This document shows, piece by piece, positions 17,354 to 25,774 of a DNA stretch of 64,000 nt. The DNA is from a virus. Each line of letters starts with the position of its first letter. Position 1 is the first letter of the stretch. The position numbers and the translations under genes are program-made. The stretch spans positions 1-64,000 of IMG/VR virus record IMGVR_UViG_3300033233_000033, one strand, 5' to 3'. The notes beneath the pieces are model-generated. The model was given only the letters and a program-made list of their open reading frames with translations, had not been told where the DNA came from and searched no databases.

Positions 17354-18504
17354 TCTTTATAAAATAAATTATCTATATAGTTATTAACTTTATCAGTATG
17401 TAACATCTTAGAACTTATTAAAGATAAATTATCATCTATCAAAGTTAGAATATCTAGCACCTGAGTGAAAGAGTTATCTGAGTGAGGTAGGCTGGATAAT
17501 TTTTTCTTTATAGCCATTAACATACCATAATTAATGAAAGTTTGATCACTATTTAAATTACCTTTTAATAAAGCAGTTATATCATCTACTTCTTTTTTAA
17601 TTTTAGCTAAAAATTCAGATTCAGATTGTAATTGTTCATTTTTCCTAATTTGACTCAATGAAGATTTTAAAAATGTAGAATCAAAAGCAGTTATTGTATC
17701 TAGGAAATCAACTCCCAGTGAAAGAGCAACAGAAGATGCATATATAGATAATCTAGGAGACACTCTATTATTCTGCAAATTTGATGCCTCACATACTTTA
17801 GCTACTAATAATAACTTTTTAAATTCTTCCTCATAAACAGGAACGGGATATACAACAGAAAATAATCTTAAATAATCAGATTCTAAATGACTTTTCCAAA
17901 TCATGTTGTATCTATAAGGGAAACGTTCTAGATAAAAGGCTTTAATACTTTCATCTATACTCTCATCTTCTGGGTCTTTGTTACCTGTAATAATAATGGA
18001 AGATATTAAGCTATCTTTCTTATTGGCCCCTTCTCGGAATCCTTTTTCAGTAATAATATCTTTTAAAGATGCTGCAGTTTGTGGACTTAAATCCATGCCT
18101 TCTTCTAAACACAAAACTCCAGGTATGCAAAATACACTATTTTCAAAGGCAGTTTCATATTTACTGTCATTCATAAGACTTTTCATATTGGGTACCCCGA
18201 ATAATTCTTCTGGAGTCATTCCTTTATATCCTATTTTACAGATCAAAGGTATGCCTAAATATTCACAGACAGCTTTCACAATCTCTGATTTAGCATAACC
18301 TCCGGGCCCGTATAATATAGAATTGTTATTCATAGCTAAAGCAGTATAAATAGTTCTAACAGCTTCTTCATGATAAACAAAACTTTCGGATAAACCTGAT
18401 ATTAATTCATCTACTGGTATTTGTAATACTCTTTCTTTTATTAATTTACATACTTCTTGGCTTGTTTTGCAATGTTTTAGATTTAATAATTCTAATTTGC
18501 TCAT
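17350..18504 (-). CDS. MoxR-type AAA+ ATPase
   Basis: AAA+ ATPase with Walker A G-P-G-G-Y-A-K-S-E near residue 65, Walker B V-L-C-L-E-E-G near 130 and sensor 1 I-I-I-T-G-N-K near 170. The G-x-P-L-I and G-M-T-P-E-E-L-F-G segment between Walker A and B is characteristic of MoxR/RavA-like proteins. The adjacent VWA gene is the usual partner. Substitution of the second Walker B acidic context (E-E-G instead of D-E) is within MoxR variation. Confidence 0.88.
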   Translation of the reverse strand: MSKLELLNLKHCKTSQEVCKLIKERVLQIPVDELISGLSESFVYHEEAVRTIYTALAMNNNSILYGPGGYAKSEIVKAVCEYLGIPLICKIGYKGMTPEELFGVPNMKSLMNDSKYETAFENSVFCIPGVLCLEEGMDLSPQTAASLKDIITEKGFREGANKKDSLISSIIITGNKDPEDESIDESIKAFYLERFPYRYNMIWKSHLESDYLRLFSVVYPVPVYEEEFKKLLLVAKVCEASNLQNNRVSPRLSIYASSVALSLGVDFLDTITAFDSTFLKSSLSQIRKNEQLQSESEFLAKIKKEVDDITALLKGNLNSDQTFINYGMLMAIKKKLSSLPHSDNSFTQVLDILTLIDDNLSLISSKMLHTDKVNNYIDNLFYKE

Positions 18505-19181
18505 TACTTCTCAATTGCTATAGATAAAGGAATATAACCTACATTAAATAGCTCATTAAATGGTTGTTCACAGCAAATTAAATCTTTAACTTCTTCAGGC
18601 ATATTAACATAAGCATTTCTGTCAGGAGCTACAGTGTTATTTCTCTCTGCTTCAATTTTAAGTTTAAAATGTCTTGCTGCTTTTTGATACCAAGATTTTT
18701 TAATAAGGTCTTTTTCTGCAGGTACACCAGCTTTTTCACCTGCGCGCCCAGCATACTTGTCTACATTACCTATACAAAATAAATAAGCAACAATTGTACC
18801 GTATTTTCTTTCTTGTTCTCTTACCAATTCCATGAATTGTTTTTGATAATGCTCAGAATTACCAGCTGTATCATAATTACCGCCGTCTTTAGCATCTGCT
18901 AATGCTTTTTCTTTTTCTTGTACCATTTTATTCTTTAATTTTAAATTACAAACTTTAATTTTACTATATTGTTCATTGGTATAAGTTGTTTTATAGACTC
19001 TGTAGTCATTATTTACTTCTACCCCAAAACGTTTATTTAACGTAAAACTAAATGTTAAACCACATTGCTCTTTAAAAAGTTTAACTAAATAATCAAGTTG
19101 ATTATCGTTGTACGGCAAAGTAAAAACGATAGAACCTGAATTGTCATATACAATCCAATATTCGTTTAAAGTAGATGCCAT
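18504..19181 (-). CDS. Hypothetical protein upstream of the MoxR gene, 225 aa
   Basis: Soluble protein with an N-terminal beta-rich region and a Lys/Glu-rich middle (residues 80-130). Its stop overlaps the MoxR start by one base, so it may be part of the MoxR-VWA unit. No family recognised. Confidence 0.7.
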   Translation of the reverse strand: MASTLNEYWIVYDNSGSIVFTLPYNDNQLDYLVKLFKEQCGLTFSFTLNKRFGVEVNNDYRVYKTTYTNEQYSKIKVCNLKLKNKMVQEKEKALADAKDGGNYDTAGNSEHYQKQFMELVREQERKYGTIVAYLFCIGNVDKYAGRAGEKAGVPAEKDLIKKSWYQKAARHFKLKIEAERNNTVAPDRNAYVNMPEEVKDLICCEQPFNELFNVGYIPLSIAIEK

Positions 19182-19186
19182 TTTGT

Positions 19187-19699
19187 TTACAAATTAGTTA
19201 AATAACTTTTAGTTTTTGGAGCAATTTCTTCTTCCTTTGGCTCTTCTTTATCCTCAGAAAAATTAATTTCATCAAATAAGCCATCATAATAATAAATCCA
19301 CTTTATACCAGTTGGATCTACATATTTAGCTTTAGATCTATTTCTACAAGTTGTTTGATGTATACCTTTAGTATTTTGAGCTTGAACCGCATCACTAAAC
19401 ACATTTATAACTTTTAAGGTATTAACATTGTACAAAATTATAGTCTTATTTGGCACTAAAATAACATCTAGTTTAGGTAAATTTTCTAAATTATTGATTT
19501 CAGAATGTTCTTCTTCCACCTCTTCTCTAGATATTTCACCTCTTTCTACAGCTGTTTCAGCAACTACAACGTCGCCTAGGTCTGTAAATTCTTTTTTCAA
19601 AGGGTTAGATGTGATACTTCCGTTCTCTACACCTTCGATTATATTATCAACTAATTCACAAAATTCATTGTAATCAGTTATTTTCATTGAATAATCCAT
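19187..19699 (-). CDS. Protein with NUMOD-like DNA-binding region, 170 aa
   Basis: Residues about 100-145 (V-F-S-D-A-V-Q-A, G-I-H-Q-T-T-C-R-N-R-S-K, then a G-I-K-W-x-Y end) resemble the short helix-turn-helix NUMOD/IENR-type repeats that recognise DNA in intron-endonuclease-like proteins. No GIY-YIG or HNH nuclease part is visible, so a regulatory DNA-binding role is more likely. An in-frame ATG at 19687 is an alternative start. Confidence 0.6.
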   Translation of the reverse strand: MDYSMKITDYNEFCELVDNIIEGVENGSITSNPLKKEFTDLGDVVVAETAVERGEISREEVEEEHSEINNLENLPKLDVILVPNKTIILYNVNTLKVINVFSDAVQAQNTKGIHQTTCRNRSKAKYVDPTGIKWIYYYDGLFDEINFSEDKEEPKEEEIAPKTKSYLTNL

Positions 19700-19874
19700 C
19701 TTCGTTTAAAATTTCGTTAAAAATCATTTCATTTATTTCTTCTTGCAACAAGCTAGCTATCTTAAATTTATTTTTATTATAAGTTGATGGCTCTTTGTCA
19801 AAAGATAAAATAATGTTGTCTTTATCTCTTACAATTTTACCGCTGTCTTTATAGACTAACACATAACCCATCAT
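19674..19874 (-). CDS. Hypothetical protein, 66 aa
   Basis: Small protein overlapping the exonuclease stop and the following gene. Beta-strand start (G-Y-V-L-V-Y-K-D-S-G-K) and acidic C terminus. Not recognised. Confidence 0.6.
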   Translation of the reverse strand: MMGYVLVYKDSGKIVRDKDNIILSFDKEPSTYNKNKFKIASLLQEEINEMIFNEILNEDGLFNENN

Positions 19875-20680
19875 AAATTTAATTTTTGTAATTTTTCTTC
19901 TAATACTTGCTCTTTGAAATCAGTAATTTTAATTTGAGTTGGATAATCAAAACTTGGTTTAGACACCATTGTCAGTAAAATATGATTTTCTATTAGATAA
20001 TATAGATAGTCTTCTCCATGTTTATTGATATAAAAATCTCTGATCATAGTAAATGCTTCATCTTCATTGTATGGAGACAGTTCATTAATACGATCTTTTA
20101 ATTTAGATTTTTTACCTTCACCTGGAATACCAGTAATATTATCTGCTGTATCACCTTCAATATGTTGACACCAATAGAATTTTCTACCATCTTCATGGGT
20201 TAAATATCTAGTGCTATTATCTTTAGGATTATACCATGTAAAACCACCCATTTGGTGCATATCTTTATCTTCACCTACCATTATAAGATCATATTCATCT
20301 TTATATTGGTGGTAAGCAATGATAACAGCATCATCAGCCTCTAAACGCGATAAACCATAAAATCCCCATTTTTCTCCAAAATGTTCTTTTATAATAGGTT
20401 TATAGTATTCTTGCCAAGGCTCAGATTTCCTAGATCCTTTATAAGGTCTAACAGTAGCAAATGCGTGCCTAAATGTAGCTGAGCTTTTTACTCCGTAAAA
20501 TCCTATAAAGCAATCAGCGCCTGATTTTTTAAGTATAGAATTAACAATTTGATCTACTTTGCTTTTAACAGCTAAAGCACCAAATTTTGTCATATTATCA
20601 CGGTATTCCCAAGCTGCATAAAACAAAAGCCCATCAGCATCTATAATTGCAAGTTTCTTTTTTGTTTTTTCAGTAGTCAT
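19871..20680 (-). CDS. 5'-3' exonuclease / flap endonuclease (T4 RNase H-like)
   Basis: Removes RNA primers and 5' flaps. The PIN/FEN metal ligands are seen in I-I-D-A-D-G near residue 12, R-P-Y-K-G-S-R near 75, L-E-A-D-D-A near 110, the V-G-E-D-K-D-M segment near 130, and the helix-hairpin-helix region D-T-A-D-N-I-T-G-I-P-G near 180. The protein ends in LQKLNL, like other replication-gene tails here. I choose the ATG at 20680 (269 aa, 11-base overlap); an upstream in-frame ATG at 20701 would add a Met/Ile-rich stub. Confidence 0.92.
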   Translation of the reverse strand: MTTEKTKKKLAIIDADGLLFYAAWEYRDNMTKFGALAVKSKVDQIVNSILKKSGADCFIGFYGVKSSATFRHAFATVRPYKGSRKSEPWQEYYKPIIKEHFGEKWGFYGLSRLEADDAVIIAYHQYKDEYDLIMVGEDKDMHQMGGFTWYNPKDNSTRYLTHEDGRKFYWCQHIEGDTADNITGIPGEGKKSKLKDRINELSPYNEDEAFTMIRDFYINKHGEDYLYYLIENHILLTMVSKPSFDYPTQIKITDFKEQVLEEKLQKLNL

Positions 20681-20855
20681 AATCATCATCAAAATATTCA
20701 TTACCTAGTTCATCACCTGTAATTTTATCATCCTCACCATCTACATCATTTATAAAAGGAGTAGATTTAGACATGCATCTTTCACAAATGTCGAACTCAT
20801 CTTCTACTAGAGTTGTATTACAACTTTCGCATTTTTTCTTTCCTGTACCTCTCAT
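20670..20855 (-). CDS. Small zinc-ribbon protein, 61 aa
   Basis: Two CxxC pairs (C-E-S-C near residue 9 and C-E-R-C near 24) form a short zinc ribbon, followed by an acidic Asp/Tyr-rich tail. It overlaps the exonuclease start. DNA- or protein-binding accessory role is likely but unspecified. Confidence 0.75.
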   Translation of the reverse strand: MRGTGKKKCESCNTTLVEDEFDICERCMSKSTPFINDVDGEDDKITGDELGNEYFDDDYDY

Positions 20856-20857
20856 TA

Positions 20858-21298
20858 TTAATTGTACTTAGAGTTAAAATCAGGTTTAACGTCCCATGAA
20901 CCTTCTTCAATAATATCTTGTATCATGCCATCTATCATTTTCCAATTCATACTTTTTGTTTGAGCTTTGAAATGTAAAGATGTATCATCTATAAGTATAT
21001 CGTGATATAATTTACGAGATATTGGATGATGCGGATCAAAATATTCTTGCTTAATAAAAGGAGCATGATCATTTATAACATGATAAGGTATTTGATTTTC
21101 AAATAAAAAAGTAGCTAATTCCCATTCAGCTTTACCATTTCTGCAACTGTGTATTTGGATAAATATACCTTGTTTATACCATTTAGTTATTACTTCTTTT
21201 GCATAAGGTTTAAGGCCTAGAATGTCTGGGTATTTACTGTCAACAATAGTATTATCAAAGTCTATACCAATTATTAAATGTTTAAGTTTTTCACTCAT
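20858..21298 (-). CDS. HAD-superfamily phosphatase, possible deoxyribonucleotidase
   Basis: The HAD nucleophile motif D-F-D-N-T-I is near residue 13, a motif II-like H-S-C-R near 53 and a D-D-T-S acid motif near 118. At 146 aa it lacks a large cap domain, like phage 5'-nucleotidase or polynucleotide-phosphatase relatives. Substrate is inferred only from phage context: nucleotide pool control or DNA end processing. Confidence 0.8.
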   Translation of the reverse strand: MSEKLKHLIIGIDFDNTIVDSKYPDILGLKPYAKEVITKWYKQGIFIQIHSCRNGKAEWELATFLFENQIPYHVINDHAPFIKQEYFDPHHPISRKLYHDILIDDTSLHFKAQTKSMNWKMIDGMIQDIIEEGSWDVKPDFNSKYN

Positions 21299-21476
21299 CT
21301 TTTTTCATTTTTACAGAATTAACAATTATACCTGATCCATGTACCCAACCCATTTCAGCATCTATAATACTTTCTATAGTGCCATCAAATTCTTCAGGCT
21401 TTATATTTCGTAATTCTAAATGATTATTAAGTAAAGAATCTTCATCTACTTCTACTTCTATGATATACGTAGCCAT
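21291..21476 (-). CDS. Hypothetical acidic protein, 61 aa
   Basis: Short acidic protein; the ending G-I-I-V-N-S-V is beta-like. Overlaps the HAD gene by 8 bases and the preceding gene by 19. Not recognised. Confidence 0.6.
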   Translation of the reverse strand: MATYIIEVEVDEDSLLNNHLELRNIKPEEFDGTIESIIDAEMGWVHGSGIIVNSVKMKKDE

Positions 21477-21865
21477 TTTGAAATCTTTTGTAAAACATTT
21501 AATTTAATAGGCTCTGGTAACTTTTGAGTAGGTACTTCAGTTTTATCTATATCAAAATCACATCCTTTATCTTCATTGAGTTTTTCTACATACGCATATA
21601 TAGGATTTAATTCTTTACCTTTTAGTAAAATCTGGTTTAAAATTTCATCATCAATAGGAGATAACAGTAAAGATTGTAAAAAATGTTTGTTGTTAGATAT
21701 AACACGTACTTGTATAAATTTTAAATCTATCATAGCCTGTAAATGATAAGAATTTACCTTATATTTTTGAGTATAATAAGATTTGTTTTTTAATTCAACT
21801 GTAGTTTGTAGTTCATTTAAACACGCACTAATTTTTGCTTTAACTTTTTCGTCTCTTTTAGTCAT
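21458..21865 (-). CDS. Hypothetical protein, 135 aa
   Basis: Lys-rich N-terminal helix, then a region that could be a winged helix (residues 25-65). No clear motif. Part of the minus operon, 17 bases after its upstream neighbour. Confidence 0.65.
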   Translation of the reverse strand: MTKRDEKVKAKISACLNELQTTVELKNKSYYTQKYKVNSYHLQAMIDLKFIQVRVISNNKHFLQSLLLSPIDDEILNQILLKGKELNPIYAYVEKLNEDKGCDFDIDKTEVPTQKLPEPIKLNVLQKISKWLRIS

Positions 21866-21882
21866 TTTTTTTTAATTTTAGT

Positions 21883-22395
21883 TTACCACACAAATAAATA
21901 CTTACCTAATTTTTGGTCTTGGGAAGGTTTGTATATAATCTCAGCTTCTAATCGCTTAAAGTTTACAGGTCGTTTAATAAGTACTATATATGTATTTCTT
22001 TTCTCTGCTTCTGATGCAGCTCTTGCAATATCTATGCACTCTTTTTTTATAGTCTTTTCACTTCCTGGTACAGCTTTAAAGTTTGTTTTGTAATCATAAA
22101 CAGCTATATACGCACTCTCCCATTTCTTTTCACCTTCTTTCGGGTGATTCTTTATACTAACTAGTACTTTATTAGAATTATCGCCGGACGGATTTTGGGT
22201 GCAGCCATACAATATCCCTTTTCCTTCTAAATCCTGCATTATATCTTCATCTGTATTTTTAATACCATGTTGGTCTAAATCTACAAATGAAGTATATAAC
22301 TTAGGCCTTTTGCTTTCTTCTATTTCAAGAACTATTTCTTTTTTAAACCATAAAAATGCTTCATGTAAAGATAAAGCTTCTACCACTTGTCTCAT
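21883..22395 (-). CDS. Hypothetical protein, 170 aa
   Basis: Alpha/beta protein with a possible nucleotide-handling fold (strands S-F-V-D-L-D, A-V-Y-D-Y, Y-I-V-L-I-K) but no diagnostic catalytic motif. It overlaps the upstream gene by 4 bases. Function unknown. Confidence 0.65.
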   Translation of the reverse strand: MRQVVEALSLHEAFLWFKKEIVLEIEESKRPKLYTSFVDLDQHGIKNTDEDIMQDLEGKGILYGCTQNPSGDNSNKVLVSIKNHPKEGEKKWESAYIAVYDYKTNFKAVPGSEKTIKKECIDIARAASEAEKRNTYIVLIKRPVNFKRLEAEIIYKPSQDQKLGKYLFVW

Positions 22396-22733
22396 TTTAC
22401 CTTAAAGAATATTTTACGATTATTAAAACTTATGATCTCATCATTGATTTTAATTTTGAGAAGGCCATTGAAGTTTCTAATAGTTATAGACGTTTGAAAA
22501 CCTGTTATTATATTTCTGTACTGCCAAACTTCGCCGTTTTGATATTTAATTTGCACAAGATTTTTCTTAGTATCTATAATATCTGACTCTATAATTAAAT
22601 TATTATTTTTACCGTAGTATAAATTTATTTTATCAAGATATTTATTACCTAAAATATAACCACTAACAGCCTGATATCTGAATTCTATTCCAAACAACCA
22701 TCCTTTTAAAGAATAAATAAAATTTTTCCACAT
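22392..22733 (-). CDS. Hypothetical protein, 113 aa
   Basis: Beta-rich protein (repeated I/V-x-I-K patterns) with a moderately hydrophobic N terminus (about residues 5-20) that is too short and charged-flanked for a confident membrane anchor. Not recognised. Confidence 0.6.
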   Translation of the reverse strand: MWKNFIYSLKGWLFGIEFRYQAVSGYILGNKYLDKINLYYGKNNNLIIESDIIDTKKNLVQIKYQNGEVWQYRNIITGFQTSITIRNFNGLLKIKINDEIISFNNRKIFFKVK

Positions 22734-22735
22734 AA

Positions 22736-23995
22736 TTATTTTCTTTTAGTTATTAACCACAAATCATGGAATATTTGTCTTTTTGATTGTAAAGCATAAT
22801 ATTCCTCTATAAATTCTATATCACGCTCATCTATACGATCGTCTTCTTCTACATCAAAAAAGTCAGGGTGTACATATAAAGTTTTACTTCTAGGATGAGC
22901 TACTGTATATTTAGAATCGTTAACGCATATAGCCTCTTTAATAGTGATATCGGTAAAATTTAGTTTATTCTCTTCTTCAAAATGTAGTCTTATTTTATCT
23001 ACAAGAGTTAAAGAAGGAGTTTTAACCTCTTTTACAGTTACATACTTATCACCATAAGAAGCAGATTCTCTTAGTAAAGCCTTAAAACCTACACTAAATC
23101 TTGGGTCGCGTTGTACACAATTCTTGTAAGAAGAACCTAATGTAAACTCACCTTCTCTAGCATAACGTTCATTAATAAGTTTTACCCAAGTCTCTGAAAA
23201 GTTAACTCTAGCTTCACCTAGTAATTTACTAGCTTCATAAGAATTAGGATTATCTAATATAGTATTGATAATATCTACATCATTACAAGATCGTAACATA
23301 TTACAAAGATCCCACTCAGTACTGCTTAAGTGACGTAAAACACGCATTTCATCTATTTCAGCCATCAAGTCATCGTATACAAACAAATTATTAGTAATAT
23401 TCTCTTCCAAGTATATTCTAATACCATTTTTGTATATAGTATAGGGTTGAAAAGATTTCTTTTTGTATATAGACCTTCTATTAGCTTGGTATATGTAAGT
23501 ATTTGTTCTGAAATAAAAATCCCAATCTTCTAGTATTTGCGCTATTTCAGGAGTAATTTCTATACTAAAGCAAGTATCAAAATCACCTGCAGGTTCATCA
23601 TCAGTTACCTGCATATTACCTCCTTCATCTAAACAATTACTATAAATCTCTCTAATAGCCATCCATAGTTCCCAATGTATACCAAGATTTTTAGCAAAAG
23701 CAGTTCTTATTATTCTATCTTCAACATTGTTAGAAAGATCTTCAAAATCAATATGTACTAATTCTTTTGTTTTGCCAGTAATATCTAAAACTTCTTCTGT
23801 ATAAAAAGAATATCTGCGATCACCGCTTTTAATTTTAAGATCTACATTATGGCGTAATAATATAGAGATAGCGTACTTAAGGCCGGAATCATAAGTACCA
23901 ATTTTTGAACTATCATCTCTTTTTACTGAATCTCCCATAGTAGAAAGATCCATAAGAGATATAATTCCTTTGTTTACAAAATATAATCTTTGCAT
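22736..23995 (-). CDS. GHKL-like ATP-binding protein, 419 aa
   Basis: The N-terminal 150 residues resemble the Bergerat fold: a G-T-Y-D-S-G-L-K-Y-A segment near residue 32 and a helix E-I-Y-S-N-C-L-D-E-G-G near 118 that matches the N-box pattern (E-x-x-x-N-x-x-D). A full MutL, gyrase or Hsp90 architecture is not evident. It overlaps the sigma factor gene by 22 bases, suggesting a linked regulatory role, for example an anti-sigma-like or partner ATPase. That link is inference from position. Confidence 0.55.
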   Translation of the reverse strand: MQRLYFVNKGIISLMDLSTMGDSVKRDDSSKIGTYDSGLKYAISILLRHNVDLKIKSGDRRYSFYTEEVLDITGKTKELVHIDFEDLSNNVEDRIIRTAFAKNLGIHWELWMAIREIYSNCLDEGGNMQVTDDEPAGDFDTCFSIEITPEIAQILEDWDFYFRTNTYIYQANRRSIYKKKSFQPYTIYKNGIRIYLEENITNNLFVYDDLMAEIDEMRVLRHLSSTEWDLCNMLRSCNDVDIINTILDNPNSYEASKLLGEARVNFSETWVKLINERYAREGEFTLGSSYKNCVQRDPRFSVGFKALLRESASYGDKYVTVKEVKTPSLTLVDKIRLHFEEENKLNFTDITIKEAICVNDSKYTVAHPRSKTLYVHPDFFDVEEDDRIDERDIEFIEEYYALQSKRQIFHDLWLITKRK

Positions 23996-24846
23996 AATAA
24001 TTCTTTTAAATTAGGATGTTTCCTTAATAATCTTATTGAATATTTTAATATTTGTCTACAACGTTCTCTAGTTAGATTTAAATCACCTGCTAATTCTTCT
24101 AAACACTTTTCTTTATTACCAAATAAACCATAATAATGTACAACCACATAATAATACTTATCTAATTTTGGTTTAGCCCCAAAAATATTTTTTATAACTT
24201 GTTGTAATACTTCACTAGAATTGTCATATTCAGTATCGGAATCAGAAACAATAAATTCAATAGCTTCCATAGAGTCATTATCGCCGTAGCAAACATTTAA
24301 ACTCTTGGCTAACCTATTGTAATTTCTCATTTCGTCAATATGCCTTTCAGTATATTTTTCAGAATTAGTCAATTCTACTACTTTTTCTAATATAACAGCA
24401 TTAGAATAAGTATCAAAATCTCTATCTTGAAATCTTAAACTGCTTATAACGTTTAATAAATTAATTTTGTTTAACGGTAAAGTTACCGCGTCATTTTCAC
24501 CTAAAAATTGTTGTATTCTTTGTCTTATCCACCATACAGCAAAAGATATAAATCTAAAGCCTTTAGACGGGTCAAAATGCTCGGAAGCAATTATTAAACC
24601 TTCATTACCCGCTTGTAAAATGTCTTGAAAATCATCATCGGTTTTTGCATAATATTTATTACCTACTGATATAACAAACTTTAAATTATGCAATACTAAT
24701 TTAGCTCTCCAATCTGGATCGTTTGTAATTAAATCTTGCTCTTCTAAAGCAGTTAACGTAGGATATTGATTTACATCATCAAAATATCTATTAATATTTA
24801 CACTTCTACGAGTAATTTCAGGCGTTTTTACATTTATCTGTCTCAT
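23974..24846 (-). CDS. RNA polymerase sigma-70 family factor
   Basis: Redirects host RNA polymerase. Region 1.2/2.1 (P-T-L-T-A-L-E-E-Q-D-L), region 2.3-2.4 (G-F-R-F-I-S-F-A-V-W-W-I-R-Q-R) near residue 100 and region 4.2 helix-turn-helix (L-T-R-E-R-C-R-Q-I-L) near 262 are evident. The start M-R-Q-I-N-V and the following S/T-N-x-x-x-x-x-Y segment match the N terminus of Bacteroidetes primary sigma (RpoD, M-R-Q-L-K-I), which supports the ATG at 24846. A small gene ending two bases upstream (TAATATG) also supports this start over one at 24879. Such a factor would drive phage promoters during infection. Confidence 0.93.
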   Translation of the reverse strand: MRQINVKTPEITRRSVNINRYFDDVNQYPTLTALEEQDLITNDPDWRAKLVLHNLKFVISVGNKYYAKTDDDFQDILQAGNEGLIIASEHFDPSKGFRFISFAVWWIRQRIQQFLGENDAVTLPLNKINLLNVISSLRFQDRDFDTYSNAVILEKVVELTNSEKYTERHIDEMRNYNRLAKSLNVCYGDNDSMEAIEFIVSDSDTEYDNSSEVLQQVIKNIFGAKPKLDKYYYVVVHYYGLFGNKEKCLEELAGDLNLTRERCRQILKYSIRLLRKHPNLKELLCKDYIL

Positions 24847-24847
24847 A

Positions 24848-24949
24848 TTAGTCCCATTCAGGGTTTTTAGGCGTACCATAATATCCTTTTGGAGTATGCA
24901 TTAACCTTTTACCCAAATTAAAATTTCTGTGATAATTGTCTCTTTTCAT
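24848..24949 (-). CDS. Small ORF upstream of the sigma gene, 33 aa
   Basis: Runs from ATG at 24949 to TAA at 24848, overlapping the preceding small gene by 4 bases (ATGA) and ending two bases before the sigma ATG. Basic at the start, with G-Y-Y-G-T-P-K-N-P near the end. The coupling on both sides argues that it is real. Confidence 0.5.
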   Translation of the reverse strand: MKRDNYHRNFNLGKRLMHTPKGYYGTPKNPEWD

Positions 24950-25083
24950 ATCTTTTCTTTTAAGTAACTGTATTTAATTAGTTCTTCAATAGCAGAATCT
25001 TTAAAATATTTTGTTATTTGTTCAACTTCTAATTCATCGCCCTTACAAAACCATAATAATGGCCTAATCACTATATACTTCAT
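24946..25083 (-). CDS. Small hypothetical protein, 45 aa
   Basis: Frame from ATG 25083 to TGA 24946, overlapping the next small gene by 4 bases. Hydrophobic start (I-V-I-R-P-L-L-W-F) then a helical charged tail. No family recognised; it fills the gap between the upstream gene and the sigma region. Confidence 0.55.
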   Translation of the reverse strand: MKYIVIRPLLWFCKGDELEVEQITKYFKDSAIEELIKYSYLKEKI

Positions 25084-25085
25084 AA

Positions 25086-25316
25086 TTATTGTTTTAATTT
25101 GGTTTCTATATACTCTTTAGCAGCTTGCTCAGTAAACATCAATACCCAACCTTTATCATCAGCTATATACTTCCAACCAGACCAAAAGCTAGTTTTATAC
25201 ATAATATAATAATCATTAGGAAATGATGGATAATCTACTACTATTTTATATTTTGGGAATCTATCACGCTTAAAATGAGGCGCTCGTAACCCAAGTCTTT
25301 GCAATATCTTGTACAT
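25086..25316 (-). CDS. Hypothetical protein, 76 aa
   Basis: Basic N terminus, then aromatic-rich beta segment (Y-Y-I-M-Y-K, S-G-W-K-Y) and a C-terminal helix. Its 5' part overlaps the 3' end of the endolysin gene by 76 bases in another frame. No motif recognised. Confidence 0.6.
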   Translation of the reverse strand: MYKILQRLGLRAPHFKRDRFPKYKIVVDYPSFPNDYYIMYKTSFWSGWKYIADDKGWVLMFTEQAAKEYIETKLKQ

Positions 25317-25774
25317 AATCTATTTAAATATTCTTGTTTAGAATGAATTTTATGTATAAAAGTCATTTGATATAGTTTATAATCTATAATAGATTCTTCT
25401 ATACTTTTAAAACTTACAAATTCACCAACTTCACCGTCACCAAGAGTACTTCTTTGCATAGCTTTACGCATACCAAAAATGTTATTCTTTTTTGTAAAAT
25501 GTTTACTTTTAAAATGAGCGGATTCTATAAGTGCTTGAGCATAAACTACGTCAGGGTATTTTATACCAACTTCTTTAATAAAAGATAATACTCTTTTTTG
25601 TAAAGGAGCATTTACTTTTATGTGTATTTTAGGCACACTAACTTTTTCAATTGTTTCTTTTACAATTTTATCCTTTTTTGGAGGAGTTAAAAAAATAGCT
25701 ATAGATAGTAAAATACTTATAGCTAAACCTAAAATTGTTAATTGGCCTTCTCGGCTATCCAGAAATTCTTTCAT
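25241..25774 (-). CDS. Membrane-anchored glucosaminidase-like endolysin
   Basis: Residues about 12-30 form a hydrophobic segment (an uncleaved signal anchor is likely), followed by a Lys-rich linker. From residue 70 the pattern V-V-Y-A-Q-A-L-I-E-S-A-H-F-x-S, then K-N-N-I-F-G-M-R, is the catalytic Glu and N-x-F-G signature of FlgJ/LytD-type endo-beta-N-acetylglucosaminidases. It would cut peptidoglycan from the periplasmic face, exported by the host Sec system without needing a holin. It is encoded in the minus (early) arm, unlike the murein enzymes of the late arm. Confidence 0.82.
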   Translation of the reverse strand: MKEFLDSREGQLTILGLAISILLSIAIFLTPPKKDKIVKETIEKVSVPKIHIKVNAPLQKRVLSFIKEVGIKYPDVVYAQALIESAHFKSKHFTKKNNIFGMRKAMQRSTLGDGEVGEFVSFKSIEESIIDYKLYQMTFIHKIHSKQEYLNRLCTRYCKDLGYERLILSVIDSQNIK

